From Bugula neritina (taxonomy: Eukaryota > Bryozoa > Gymnolaemata > Cheilostomatida > Bugulidae), in assembly GCA_964035545.1 (NCBI GenBank), contig CAXIUT010000183.1, positions 62,001-126,000 on the forward strand: a DNA stretch of 64,000 nt. The letters run 5' to 3'. The first letter of the stretch is position 1. Each line of letters starts with the position of its first letter. The notes beneath the pieces are model-generated. The model was given only the letters and a program-made list of their open reading frames with translations, ran no database searches and was not told the DNA's origin. The position numbers and the translations under genes were made by a program. Below, piece after piece: positions 1 through 13,030 of the stretch.

Positions 1-1899
1 AGTAACACATTGAAAAATACTGTAACATACTGAAATATACTGCGACACATTGCAATATACTGTAACATCCTGAAACATGCTGTAGCACACGAAAATAGAC
101 TGCAGCTCACTGAAATATACTGCAACATACTGAAATTCACTGCAGCATTCTACAACATGCTGAAATACACTGTAACATATTGAATTACACTGCAACACAT
201 TCAAATATACTGCAATATACCGAAATATATGGTAAACTACTGAAACCTACTGTAACACATTGAAAAATACTGCAAGATACTGAAATATACTGCGACACAA
301 TGCAATATACTGTAACATACTGAGATATGCTGTAGCACACTGAAATACACTGCAACTCACTGAAATGTACTGCAACATACTGAAATACACTGTAACATTC
401 TACAACATACTGAAATACACAGTATTATGATGAAATACACTGTAACATACTGAAATTCACTGCAAAATACTACAACATATTGAAATACAATGCAACACAT
501 TGAACTATACTGCAACATACCTAAATATACGGAAATATACTGAAATATACTGTAACACACTGAAATATACTGCAACATACTGAAATATACTGCAAGATAC
601 TGCAACATACCGAAATACACTGGGACATACTGAAACACACTGCAACATACTGCATTATACTGACATACACTGGAACATATTGAAATACACTGCAACATCC
701 TACAACATGCTGAAATACTCTGTAACATATTGAAATACACTGCAACACATTGAAATATACTGCCACATACCGAAATATATGGTGAACTACTGAAATATAC
801 TGTGACACATTGAAAAATACTGCAACATACTGAAATACACTGTAACATACTGAAATAAACTGCAACATACTGAAATACACTGCAACACACTGAAATACTT
901 CGCAAAATACTACAACTTACTGAAATACACTGTAACATATTGAAACACACTGCAACACATTGAAATATACTGCAATGTACCGAAATATATGGTAAACTAC
1001 TGAAATATACGGTAACACATTGAAAAATACTGCAAGATACTGAAATAAACTGCGACACATTGCAATATACTGTAACATACTGAAATATGCTGTAGCACAC
1101 TGAGATACACTGCAACTCACTGAAATATACTGCAACATATTGAAATACACTGCAAGATCCTATAACATGCTGAAATACACTGTAACATATTGAAATAAAG
1201 TGCAGCACATTGAACTATACTGCGACATACCGAAATATATGGTAAACTAGTGAAATATACTGCAACATACTGAAATATACTGTAACACAATGAAATATAC
1301 TGCAACATACTGAAATACACTGTAACACACTGAAATAAACTGCAACATACTGAAATACACTGCAACATCCTACAACATACTGAAATACACTGTAACATAT
1401 TGAAACACACTGCAACACATTAAAATATACTGCAATGTACCGAATTATATGGTGAACTACTGAAATATACTGTAACACATTGAAAAATACTGCAAGATAC
1501 TGAAATATACTGCGACACATTGCAATATACTGTAACATACTGAAATATGCTATAGCACACTGAAATACACCGCAACTCACTGAAATATACTGCAACATAT
1601 TGAAATACACTGCAACATTCTACAACATGCTGAAACACACTGTAACGTATTGAAATACACTGCAACACATTGAAATATACTGCAACATACCGAAATATAT
1701 GGTAAACTACTGAAATATACTGTAACACATTGAAAAATACTGCAACATACTGAAATACACTGCAACCCACTGAAATACATCGCAAAAGACTACAACATAC
1801 TGAAACACACTGTAACATACTGAAATACACTGCAACAAACTACAACATATTGAAATACACTGCAACACATTGAAATATACTGCAACATACCTAAATATA

Positions 1900-1921
1900 C
1901 GGTAATATACCGAAAAAAAAA
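1900..1921 (+). repeat. Hairpin-A9 cassette 1
   Basis: A perfect inverted repeat CGGTA-ata-TACCG (1900-1912) is followed directly by nine A (1913-1921) and then ctgtaacag. The decamer register is +2 bp after it. It overlaps the dyad TACC-N9-GGTA at 1888-1904. In RNA from the minus strand the nine T would precede the stem, which is not the order of an intrinsic terminator. Confidence 0.85.
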
Positions 1922-3240
1922 CTGTAACAGAGTGAAAAATTCTGCAACACACTGAAATAAACTGCAACACACTGAAATACAGCGCAAAATACTACATTAT
2001 ACTGAAATACACTGTAACATATTGCAATACACTGCAACACTTTGAAATATACTGCAACATACCGAAATATATGGTAAACTACTAAAAGATACTGTAATAC
2101 TTTGAAAAATAGTGCAACACACTGAAATATACTCTGACACATTGCAATATACTGTAACATACTGAAATATGCTGTAGCACACTGAAATACACTGCAACTC
2201 ACTGAAATATACTGCAACATACTGAAATACACTGTAACATATTGAAACATACTGCAACATACTGCAACATACTGAAATACACTGTAACATACTGAAATAC
2301 ATTGCAAAATACTACAACATATTGAAACACACTGTAACACATTGAAATATACTACAACATACCTAAATATCCGGTAATATACTGAAATATACTGTAACAC
2401 ATTGAAAAATACTGCAACATACTGAAATACACTGCAACCCACTGAAATACATCGCAAAATACTACAACATACTGAAATACACTGTAACATACTGAAATAC
2501 ACTGCAACACATTGAAATATACTGCAACCTACAGAAATATATGGTAAACTACTGAAATATACTGTAACACATTGAAAAATACTGCAACACACTGAAACAT
2601 ACTGCGACACATTGCAATATACTGTAACATACTGAAACATACTGTAGCACACTGAAATAGACTGCAGCTCACTGAAATATACTGCATTATACTGAAATTC
2701 ACTGCAGCATCCTACAACATGCTGAAATACACTGTAACATATTGAAATACGCTGCAACACTTTGAAATATACTGCAACATACCGAAATATATGGTAAACT
2801 ACTAATATATACTGTAACACTCTGAAAAATAGTGCAACATACTGAAATATACTGCGACACTTTGCAATGTACTGCAACATACTGAAATATACTGTAACAC
2901 ACTGAAATATACTGCAACATACTGAAATACACTGTAACATACTGAAATAAATTGCAACATACCAAAATATATGGTAAACTACTGAAATATACTTTAACAC
3001 ATTGAAAAATACTGCAACATACTAAAGTATACTGTAACACACTGCAAGATACTGCAACATACCGAAATACACTGTAACATACTGAAACACACTGCAACAT
3101 ACTGCATTACACTGACATACACTGGAACATATTGAAATACACTGCAACATCCTACAACATGCTGAAATACACTGTAACATATTGAAATACACTGCAACAC
3201 AATGAAATATACTGCAACATACCAAAATAAATGGTAAACT

Positions 3241-5140
3241 ACTGAAATATACTTTAACACATTGAAAAATACTGCAACATACTGAAATATACTGTAACAC
3301 ACTGAAATATACTGCAACATACTGAAATACACTGTAACATACTGAAATAAACTGCAACATACTGAAATACACTGCAACATCCTACACCATACTGAATTAC
3401 ACTGTAACATATTGAAATACACTGCAACACATTGAAAAATACTGCAACATACCGAAATATATGGTAAACTATTGAATTATACTGTAACACATTGAAAAAT
3501 AGTGAAACACACTGAAATATACTCTGACACAATGCAATATACTGTAACATACTGAAATATGCTGTAGCACACTGAAATACACTGCGACTCACTGAAATAT
3601 ACTGCAACATACTGAAAAACACTGTAACATATTGAAACATACTGCAACATACTGCAACATACTGAAATACACTGTAACATACTGAAATAAATTGCAAAAT
3701 ACTACAACATATTGAAATACACTGCAACACATTGAAATATACTGCAACATACCTAAATATCCGGTAATATACTGAAATATACTGTAACACATTGAAAAAT
3801 GCTGCAACATACTGAAATACACTGCAACCCACTGAAATACATCGCAAAAGACTACAACATACTGAAATACACTGTAACATATTGAAATACACTCCAACAA
3901 ATTGAAATATACTGCAACCTATAGAAATATATGGTAAACTACTGAAATATACTGTAACACAATGAAAAATACTGCAACATATTGAAACATAGTGCGACAC
4001 ATTGCAATATACTGTAACATACTGAAACATGCTGTAGCACACTGAAATAGACTGCAGCTCACTGAAATATACTGCAACATACTGAAATACACTGCAACAT
4101 CCTACAACATGCTGAAATACACTGTAACATGTTGAAATACACTGCAACACAATGAAGTATACTGCAACATACCAAAATGTATGGTAAACTACTGAAATAT
4201 ACTTTAACACATTGAAAAATAGTGCAACATACTGAAATATACTGTAACACACTGAAATATACTGCAACATACTGAAATACACTGTAACATACTGAAATAA
4301 ACTGCAACATACTGAAATACACTGCAACATCCTACAACATACTGAATTACACTGTAACATATTGAAATACACTGCAACACATTGAAAAATACTGCAACAT
4401 ACCGAAATATATGGTAAACTATTGAATTATACTGTAACACATTGAAAAATACTGAAACACACTGAAATATACTCTGACACAATGCAATATACTGTAACAT
4501 ACTGAAATATGCAGTAGCACACTGAAATACACTGCGACTCACTGAAATATACTGCAACATACTGAAAAACACTGTAACATATTGAAACATACTGCAACAT
4601 ACTGCAACATACTGAAATACACTGTAACATACTGAAATACATTGCAAAATACTACAACATATTGAAATACACTGCAACACATTGAAATATACTGCAACAT
4701 ACCGAAATATCCGGTAATATACTGAAATATACTGTAACACATTAAAAAATACTGCAACATACTGAAATACACTGCAACCCACTGAAATACATCGCAAAAG
4801 ACTACAACATACTGAAACACACTGTAACATATTGAAATACACTGCAACACATTGAAATATACCGCACCATACCTAAATATACGGTAATATACTGAAATAT
4901 ACTGTAACACATTGAAAAATACTGCAAGATACTGAAATATACTGTGACACATTGCAATATACTGTAACATACTGAAATATGCTCAATCACACTGAAATAC
5001 ACTGCACCTCACTGAAATATACTGCAACATACTGAAATACACTGCAACATCCTACAACATACTGAAATACACTGCAGCATATTGAAAGACACTGCTAGAT
5101 AATGAAATATACTGCAACATACCAAAATACATGGTAAACT
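3241..5140 (+). repeat. 950-bp tandem pair inside S1
   Basis: The sequence from 3241 recurs at 4191. Shared rare monomers include actttaacac, cctacaNcat, actgaattac, the module atggtaaact-attgaattat, and actgcgactc. Dyad starts in the first copy (3220, 3450, 3750, 3920) and the second (4170, 4400, 4700, 4870) show the same spacing of about 230, 300, 170 and 250 bp. These spacings sum to 950. The pair is inherited in every S1 copy and S1 tail, for example from about 9494, 13733, 18144, 22383, 28636 and 32875. It shows that modules of several hundred bases were amplified as groups before the multi-kb duplications. Confidence 0.88.
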
Positions 5141-5300
5141 ACTGAAATATATTTTAACACATTGAAAAATACTGCAACATACTGAAATATACTGTAACAC
5201 ACTGAAATATACTGCAACATACTGAAATACACTGCTACATACTGAAATATACTGCAACATACTGCAACATACTGAAATACACTGTAACATACTGAATACA

Positions 5301-6253
5301 TTGCAATATACTACAACATATTGAAATACACTGTAACACATTGAAATATACTACAACATACCTAAATATCCGGTAATATACTGAAATATACTGTAACACA
5401 TTGAAAAATACTGCAACATACTGAAACATACTGCGACACATTGCAATATACTGTAACATACTGAAACATGCTGTAGCACACTGAAATAGACTGCAGCTCA
5501 CTGAAATATACTGCAACATACTGAAATACACTGCTACATACTGAAATATACTGCAACATACTGCAACATACTGAAATACACTGTAACATACTGAAATACA
5601 CTGCAACAAACTACAACATATTGAAATACACTGCAACACATTGAAACATACTGCAACATACCTGAATATACGGTAATATACCGAAAAAAAAACTGTAACA
5701 GATTGAAAAATTCTGCAACATACTGAAATAAACTGCAACACACTGAAATACAGCGCAAAACACTACAACATACTGAAATACACTGTAACATATTGAAATA
5801 CACTGCAACACTTTGAAATATACTGCAACATACCGAAATATATGGTAAACTACTTGAATATACTGTAACACTTTGAAAAATAGTGCAACACACTGAAATA
5901 TACTCTGACACATTGCAATATACTGTAACATACTGAAATATGCTGTAACACACTGAAACACACTGCAACTCACTGAAATATACTGAAATATACTGCGACA
6001 CATTGCAATATACCGTAACATACTGAAGTATGCTGTAGCAGACTGAACTACACTGCAACTCACTGAAATACACTGCAACATACTGAAATAAACTGTAACA
6101 TATTGAAACATACCGCAACATACTGCAACATACTGAAATACACTGTAACATACTGAACTACACTGCAAAATACTACAACATATTGAAATACACTGCAACA
6201 CATTGAAATATACTGCAACATACCTAAATATACGGTAATATACCGCAAAATAC
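5301..6253 (+). repeat. Block S2, copy 1 (953 bp)
   Basis: This block follows the 9-bp monomer at 5291-5300 and leads straight into S1 copy 2 at 6254. It recurs at 15793-16745 (offset 10492) and 24443-25395 (offset 8650 further). A truncated copy begins near 34276. It carries a hairpin-A9 cassette at 5671-5692. A recognisable feature is the doubled monomer actgaaatat-actgaaatat near 5972-5996, followed by attgcaatat-accgtaacat. No gene or RNA is seen in it. Confidence 0.9.
5671..5692 (+). repeat. Hairpin-A9 cassette 2
   Basis: Same structure, in S2 copy 1; A9 at 5684-5692. The upstream dyad reads TACC-TGAATATAC-GGTA. Confidence 0.83.
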
Positions 6254-8152
6254 AGTAACACATTGAAAAATACTGTAACATACTGAAATATACTGCGACA
6301 CATTGCAATATACTGTAACATCCTGAAACATGCTGTAGCACACTAAAATAGACTGCAGCTCACTGAAATATACTGCAACATACTGAAATTCACTGCAGCA
6401 TCCTACAACATGCTGAAATACACTGTAACATATTGAATTACACTGCAACACATTCAAATATACTGCAATATACCGAAATATATGGTAAACTACTGAAACC
6501 TACTGTAACACATTGAAAAATACTGCAAGATACTGAAATATACTGCGACACAATGCAATATACTGTAACATACTGAGATATGCTGTAGCACACTGAAATA
6601 CACTGCAACTCACTGAAATGTACTGCAACATACTGAAATACACTGTAACATTCTACAACATACTGAAATACACAGTATTATGATGAAATACACTGTAACA
6701 TACTGAAATTCACTGCAAAATACTACAACATATTGAAATACAATGCAACACATTGAACTATACTGCAACATACCTAAATATACGGAAATATACTGAAATA
6801 TACTGTAACACACTGAAATATACTGCAACATACTGAAATATACTGCAAGATACTGCAACATACCGAAATACACTGGGACATACTGAAACACACTGCAACA
6901 TACTGCATTATACTGACATACACTGGAACATATTGAAATACACTGCAACATCCTACAACATGCTGAAATACTCTGTAACATATTGAAATACACTGCAACA
7001 CATTGAAATATACTGCCACATACCGAAATATATGGTGAACTACTGAAATATACTGTGACACATTGAAAAATACTGCAACATACTGAAATACACTGTAACA
7101 TACTGAAATAAACTGCAACATACTGAAATACACTGCAACACACTGAAATACTTCGCAAAATACTACAACTTACTGAAATACACTGTAACATATTGAAACA
7201 CACTGCAACACATTGAAATATACTGCAATGTACCGAAATATATGGTAAACTACTGAAATATACGGTAACACATTGAAAAATACTGCAAGATACTGAAATA
7301 AACTGCGACACATTGCAATATACTGTAACATACTGAAATATGCTGTAGCACACTGAGATACACTGCAACTCACTGAAATATACTGCAACATATTGAAATA
7401 CAGTGCAAGATCCTATAACATGCTGAAATACACTGTAACATATTGAAATAAAGTGCAGCACATTGAACTATACTGCGACATACCGAAATATATGGTAAAC
7501 TAGTGAAATATACTGCAACATACTGAAATATACTGTAACACAATGAAATATACTGCAACATACTGAAATACACTGTAACACACTGAAATAAACTGCAACA
7601 TACTGAAATACACTGCAACATCCTACAACATACTGAAATACACTGTAACATATTGAAACACACTGCAACACATTAAAATATACTGCAATGTACCGAATTA
7701 TATGGTGAACTACTGAAATATACTGTAACACATTGAAAAATACTGCAAGATACTGAAATATACTGCGACACATTGCAATATACTGTAACATACTGAAATA
7801 TGCTATAGCACACTGAAATACACCGCAACTCACTGAAATATACTGCAACATATTGAAATACACTGCAACATTCTACAACATGCTGAAACACACTGTAACG
7901 TATTGAAATACACTGCAACACATTGAAATATACTGCAACATACCGAAATATATGGTAAACTACTGAAATATACTGTAACACATTGAAAAATACTGCAACA
8001 TACTGAAATACACTGCAACCCACTGAAATACATCGCAAAAGACTACAACATACTGAAACACACTGTAACATACTGAAATACACTGCAACAAACTACAACA
8101 TATTGAAATACACTGCAACACATTGAAATATACTGCAACATACCTAAATATA

Positions 8153-8174
8153 CGGTAATATACCGAAAAAAAAA
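8153..8174 (+). repeat. Hairpin-A9 cassette 3
   Basis: Same structure, S1 copy 2; A9 at 8166-8174. Partner of cassette 1 at offset 6253. Confidence 0.83.
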
Positions 8175-11100
8175 CTGTAACAGAGTGAAAAATTCTGCAA
8201 CACACTGAAATAAACTGCAACACACTGAAATACAGCGCAAAATACTACATTATACTGAAATACACTGTAACATATTGCAATACACTGCAACACTTTGAAA
8301 TATACTGCAACATACCGAAATATATGGTAAACTACTAAAAGATACTGTAACACTTTGAAAAATAGTGCAACACACTGAAATATACTCTGACACATTGCAA
8401 TATACTGTAACATACTGAAATATGCTGTAGCACACTGAAATACACTGCAACTCACTGAAATATACTGCAACATACTGAAATACACTGTAACATATTGAAA
8501 CATACTGCAACATACTGCAACATACTGAAATACACTGTAACATACTGAAATACATTGCAAAATACTACAACATATTGAAACACACTGTAACACATTGAAA
8601 TATACTACAACATACCTAAATATCCGGTAATATACTGAAATATACTGTAACACATTGAAAAATACTGCAACATACTGAAATACACTGCAACCCACTGAAA
8701 TACATCGCAAAATACTACAACATACTGAAATACACTGTAACATACTGAAATACACTGCAACACATTGAAATATACTGCAACCTACAGAAATATATGGTAA
8801 ACTACTGAAATATACTGTAACACATTGAAAAATACTGCAACACACTGAAACATACTGCGACACATTGCAATATACTGTAACATACTGAAACATACTGTAG
8901 CACACTGAAATAGACTGCAGCTCACTGAAATATACTGCATTATACTGAAATTCACTGCAGCATCCTACAACATGCTGAAATACACTGTAACATATTGAAA
9001 TACGCTGCAACACTTTGAAATATACTGCAACATACCGAAATATATGGTAAACTACTAATATATACTGTAACACTCTGAAAAATAGTGCAACATACTGAAA
9101 TATACTGCGACACTTTGCAATGTACTGCAACATACTGAAATATACTGTAACACACTGAAATATACTGCAACATACTGAAATACACTGTAACATACTGAAA
9201 TAAACTGCAACATACCAAAATATATGGTAAACTACTGAAATATACTTTAACACATTGAAAAATACTGCAACATACTAAAGTATACTGTAACACACTGCAA
9301 GATACTGCAACATACCGAAATACACTGTAACATACTGAAACACACTGCAACATACTGCATTACACTGACATACACTGGAACATATTGAAATACACTGCAA
9401 CATCCTACAACATGCTGAAATACACTGTAACATATTGAAATACACTGCAACACAATGAAATATACTGCAACATACCAAAATAAATGGTAAACTACTGAAA
9501 TATACTTTAACACATTGAAAAATACTGCAACATACTGAAATATACTGTAACACACTGAAATATACTGCAACATACTGAAATACACTGTAACATACTGAAA
9601 TAAACTGCAACATACTGAAATACACTGCAACATCCTACACCATACTGAATTACACTGTAACATATTGAAATACACTGCAACACATTGAAAAATACTGCAA
9701 CATACCGAAATATATGGTAAACTATTGAATTATACTGTAACACATTGAAAAATAGTGAAACACACTGAAATATACTCTGACACAATGCAATATACTGTAA
9801 CATACTGAAATATGCTGTAGCACACTGAAATACACTGCGACTCACTGAAATATACTGCAACATACTGAAAAACACTGTAACATATTGAAACATACTGCAA
9901 CATACTGCAACATACTGAAATACACTGTAACATACTGAAATAAATTGCAAAATACTACAACATATTGAAATACACTGCAACACATTGAAATATACTGCAA
10001 CATACCTAAATATCCGGTAATATACTGAAATATACTGTAACACATTGAAAAATGCTGCAACATACTGAAATACACTGCAACCCACTGAAATACATCGCAA
10101 AAGACTACAACATACTGAAATACACTGTAACATATTGAAATACACTCCAACAAATTGAAATATACTGCAACCTATAGAAATATATGGTAAACTACTGAAA
10201 TATACTGTAACACAATGAAAAATACTGCAACATATTGAAACATAGTGCGACACATTGCAATATACTGTAACATACTGAAACATGCTGTAGCACACTGAAA
10301 TAGACTGCAGCTCACTGAAATATACTGCAACATACTGAAATACACTGCAACATCCTACAACATGCTGAAATACACTGTAACATGTTGAAATACACTGCAA
10401 CACAATGAAATATACTGCAACATACCAAAATGTATGGTAAACTACTGAAATATACTTTAACACATTGAAAAATAGTGCAACATACTGAAATATACTGTAA
10501 CACACTGAAATATACTGCAACATACTGAAATACACTGTAACATACTGAAATAAACTGCAACATACTGAAATACACTGCAACATCCTACAACATACTGAAT
10601 TACACTGTAACATATTGAAATACACTGCAACACATTGAAAAATACTGCAACATACCGAAATATATGGTAAACTATTGAATTATACTGTAACACATTGAAA
10701 AATACTGAAACACACTGAAATATACTCTGACACAATGCAATATACTGTAACATACTGAAATATGCAGTAGCACACTGAAATACACTGCGACTCACTGAAA
10801 TATACTGCAACATACTGAAAAACACTGTAACATATTGAAACATACTGCAACATACTGCAACATACTGAAATACACTGTAACATACTGAAATACATTGCAA
10901 AATACTACAACATATTGAAATACACTGCAACACATTGAAATATACTGCAACATACCGAAATATCCGGTAATATACTGAAATATACTGTAACACATTGAAA
11001 AATACTGCAACATACTGAAATACACTGCAACCCACTGAAATACATCGCAAAAGACTACAACATACTGAAACACACTGTAACATATTGAAATACACTGCAA

Positions 11101-11543
11101 CACATTGAAATATACCGCACCATACCTAAATATACGGTAATATACTGAAATATACTGTAACACATTGAAAAATACTGCAAGATACTGAAATATACTGTGA
11201 CACATTGCAATATACTGTAACATACTGAAATATGCTCAATCACACTGAAATACACTGCACCTCACTGAAATATACTGCAACATACTGAAATACACTGCAA
11301 CATCCTACAACATACTGAAATACACTGCAGCATATTGAAAGACACTGCTAGATAATGAAATATACTGCAACATACCAAAATACATGGTAAACTACTGAAA
11401 TATATTTTAACACATTGAAAAATACTGCAACATACTGAAATATACTGTAACACACTGAAATATACTGCAACATACTGAAATACACTGCTACATACTGAAA
11501 TATACTGCAACATACTGCAACATACTGAAATACACTGTAACAT

Positions 11544-11553
11544 ACTGAATACA
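11544..11553 (+). repeat. 9-bp junction monomer at the S1 end
   Basis: The monomer here is actgaatac, one A shorter than actgaaatac, giving a -1 register slip. In the left part it marks the last bases shared by S1 copies before they continue into either S2 or S3. Other occurrences are at 5291-5300, 15783-15792, 20194-20203, 24433-24442, 30686-30695, 40395-40404 (attgaataca), 50359-50368 and 52290-52299. Confidence 0.85.
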
Positions 11554-13030
11554 CTGCAACAAACTACAACATATTGAAATACACTGCAACACATTGAAAT
11601 ATACTGCAACATACCTAAATATACGTTAATATAGCGGAAAAAAACTGTAACAGATTGAAAAACTCTGCAACATACTGAAATATACTGCGACACATTGCAA
11701 TATACTGTAACATACCGAAATATGCTCTAGCACACTGAAATACACTGCAACCCACTGAAATATACTGCAACATACTGAAATACACTGCAACACATTGAAA
11801 TACACTGCAACATACCAAAATAAATGGTAAATTACTGAAATATACTTAAACACATTGAAAAATACTGCAACATACTGAAATATACTGTAACACAATGAAA
11901 TATACTGCAACATACTGAAATACACTGTAACACACTGAAATAAACTGCAACATACTGAAATACACTGCAACATCCTACAACATACTGAAATACACTGTAA
12001 CATATTGAAACACACTGCAACACATTAAAATATACTGCAATGTACCGAATTATATGGTGAACTACTGAAATATACTGTAACACATTGAAAAATACTGCAA
12101 GATACTGAAATATACTGCGACACATTGCAATATACTGTAACATACTGAAATATGCTATAGCACACTGAAATACACCGCAACTCACTGAAATATACTGCAA
12201 CATATTGAAATACACTGCAACATTCTACAACATGCTGAAACACACTGTAACGTATTGAAATACACTGCAACACATTGAAATATACTGCAACATACCGAAA
12301 TATATGGTAAACTACTGAAATAGACTGTAACACATTGCAAAAGACTGCAACATACTGAAATATACTGCGACACATTGCAATATACTGTAACATACTGAAA
12401 TATGCTCTAGCACACTGAAATACACTGCAACTCACTGAAATATACTGCAACATACTGAAATACACTGCAACACATTGAAATATACCGCAACATACCAAAA
12501 TATATGGTAAACTACTGAAATATACTTTAACACATTGAAAAATACTGCAACATACTGAAATATACTGTAACACACTGAAATATACTGCAACATACTGAAT
12601 TACACTGTAACATACCGAAATAAACTGCAACATACTGAAATACACTGCTACATACTGAAATATAACTCAACATACTGCAACGTACTGAAATACACTGTAA
12701 CATATTGAAATACACTGCAACATACTACAAAATATTGAAATACACTGCAACACATTGAAATATTCTCCAATATACCTAAATATACGGTAATATACCGAAA
12801 ACACCGTAACGCATTGAAAAATTCTGCAACATACTGAAATATACTGTAACACACTGAAATATACTGCAACATACTGAAATACACTGTAACATACTGAAAT
12901 AAACTGCAACATACTGAAATACACTGCTACATACTGAAATATACTGCAACATACTGCAACATACTGAAATACACTGTAAAATACTGAAATACACTGCAAC
13001 ACATTGAAATATACTCCAATATACCTAAAT
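11554..13030 (+). repeat. Block S3, copy 1 (about 1477 bp)
   Basis: This block recurs at 20204-21680 (offset 8650) and 30696-32172 (offset 19142). It begins with the actgcaacaa-actacaacat modules, then a degenerate cassette with seven A at 11638-11644 after atagcgg. Its middle part (about 11830-12300) is S1 sequence, matching about 7480-7950 at offset 4352. S3 is therefore itself a recombinant of S1 modules. The right edge is approximate: beyond about 13030 the sequence again follows S1 (8792 onward). Confidence 0.85.

Larger units (their letters stand above)
1..5300 (+). repeat. Block S1, copy 1 (5300 bp)
   Basis: This block matches 6254-11553 at a constant offset of 6253 bp. By eye I find only about seven substitutions, for example g at 91 against t at 6344, a one-base change near 7403, and a at 4744 against g at 10997. 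The first base of the window falls exactly on the start of this match, so the window opens inside the array. The block contains one hairpin-A9 cassette (1900-1921), an internal 950-bp tandem pair (about 3241-5140), and ends in the 9-bp monomer at 5291-5300. Dyads TACC-N9-GGTA start at 218, 978, 1228, 1688, 1888, 2060, 2360, 2780, 2960, 3220, 3450, 3750, 4170, 4400, 4700, 4870 and 5120. Decayed versions start near 518, 768, 1438, 2530 and 3920. Confidence 0.93.
6254..11553 (+). repeat. Block S1, copy 2 (5300 bp)
   Basis: This is the reference copy of S1. It is nearly identical to 1-5300 (offset 6253) and to 25396-30695 (offset 19142). Its right-hand 2.76 kb (about 8792-11553) is also the source or sister of the S1 tails at 13031-15792 and 21681-24442. 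Its right-hand 3.1 kb matches 17113-20203. It ends in the 9-bp monomer at 11544-11553. Here the array continues into S3 rather than S2, so the S1 end is a branch point between two alternative neighbours. Confidence 0.93.

Noticed and set aside
1-200. Telomeric or subtelomeric simple repeat at a window end
   Set aside because: No TTAGGG-like or other telomere motif is seen at either end. The ends match internal S1 (6254 onward) and the 58.1-58.9 kb segment.
218-234. CENP-B box or another known centromere box
   Set aside because: The dyad TACC-N9-GGTA has no similarity to the CENP-B box core. Only the layout is comparable.
1900-1921. Rho-independent terminator
   Set aside because: On the + strand the stem is followed by A, not T. 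On the minus strand the T run comes before the stem. The stem is only 5 bp and AT-rich.
1800-1925. T9 on the minus strand as a Pol III terminator for repeat-derived RNAs
   Set aside because: The run would suffice to stop Pol III, but no A-box or B-box promoter is recognisable upstream on that strand, so it is not reported as a feature.
3254-4372. Minus-strand open frames up to 372 codons, repeated many times and 98-100% conserved between copies
   Set aside because: The frame is a by-product of the repeat, open in all three phases. Conservation follows the DNA duplications, and starts and stops move with single variant monomers. No known domain or codon-position bias is visible.
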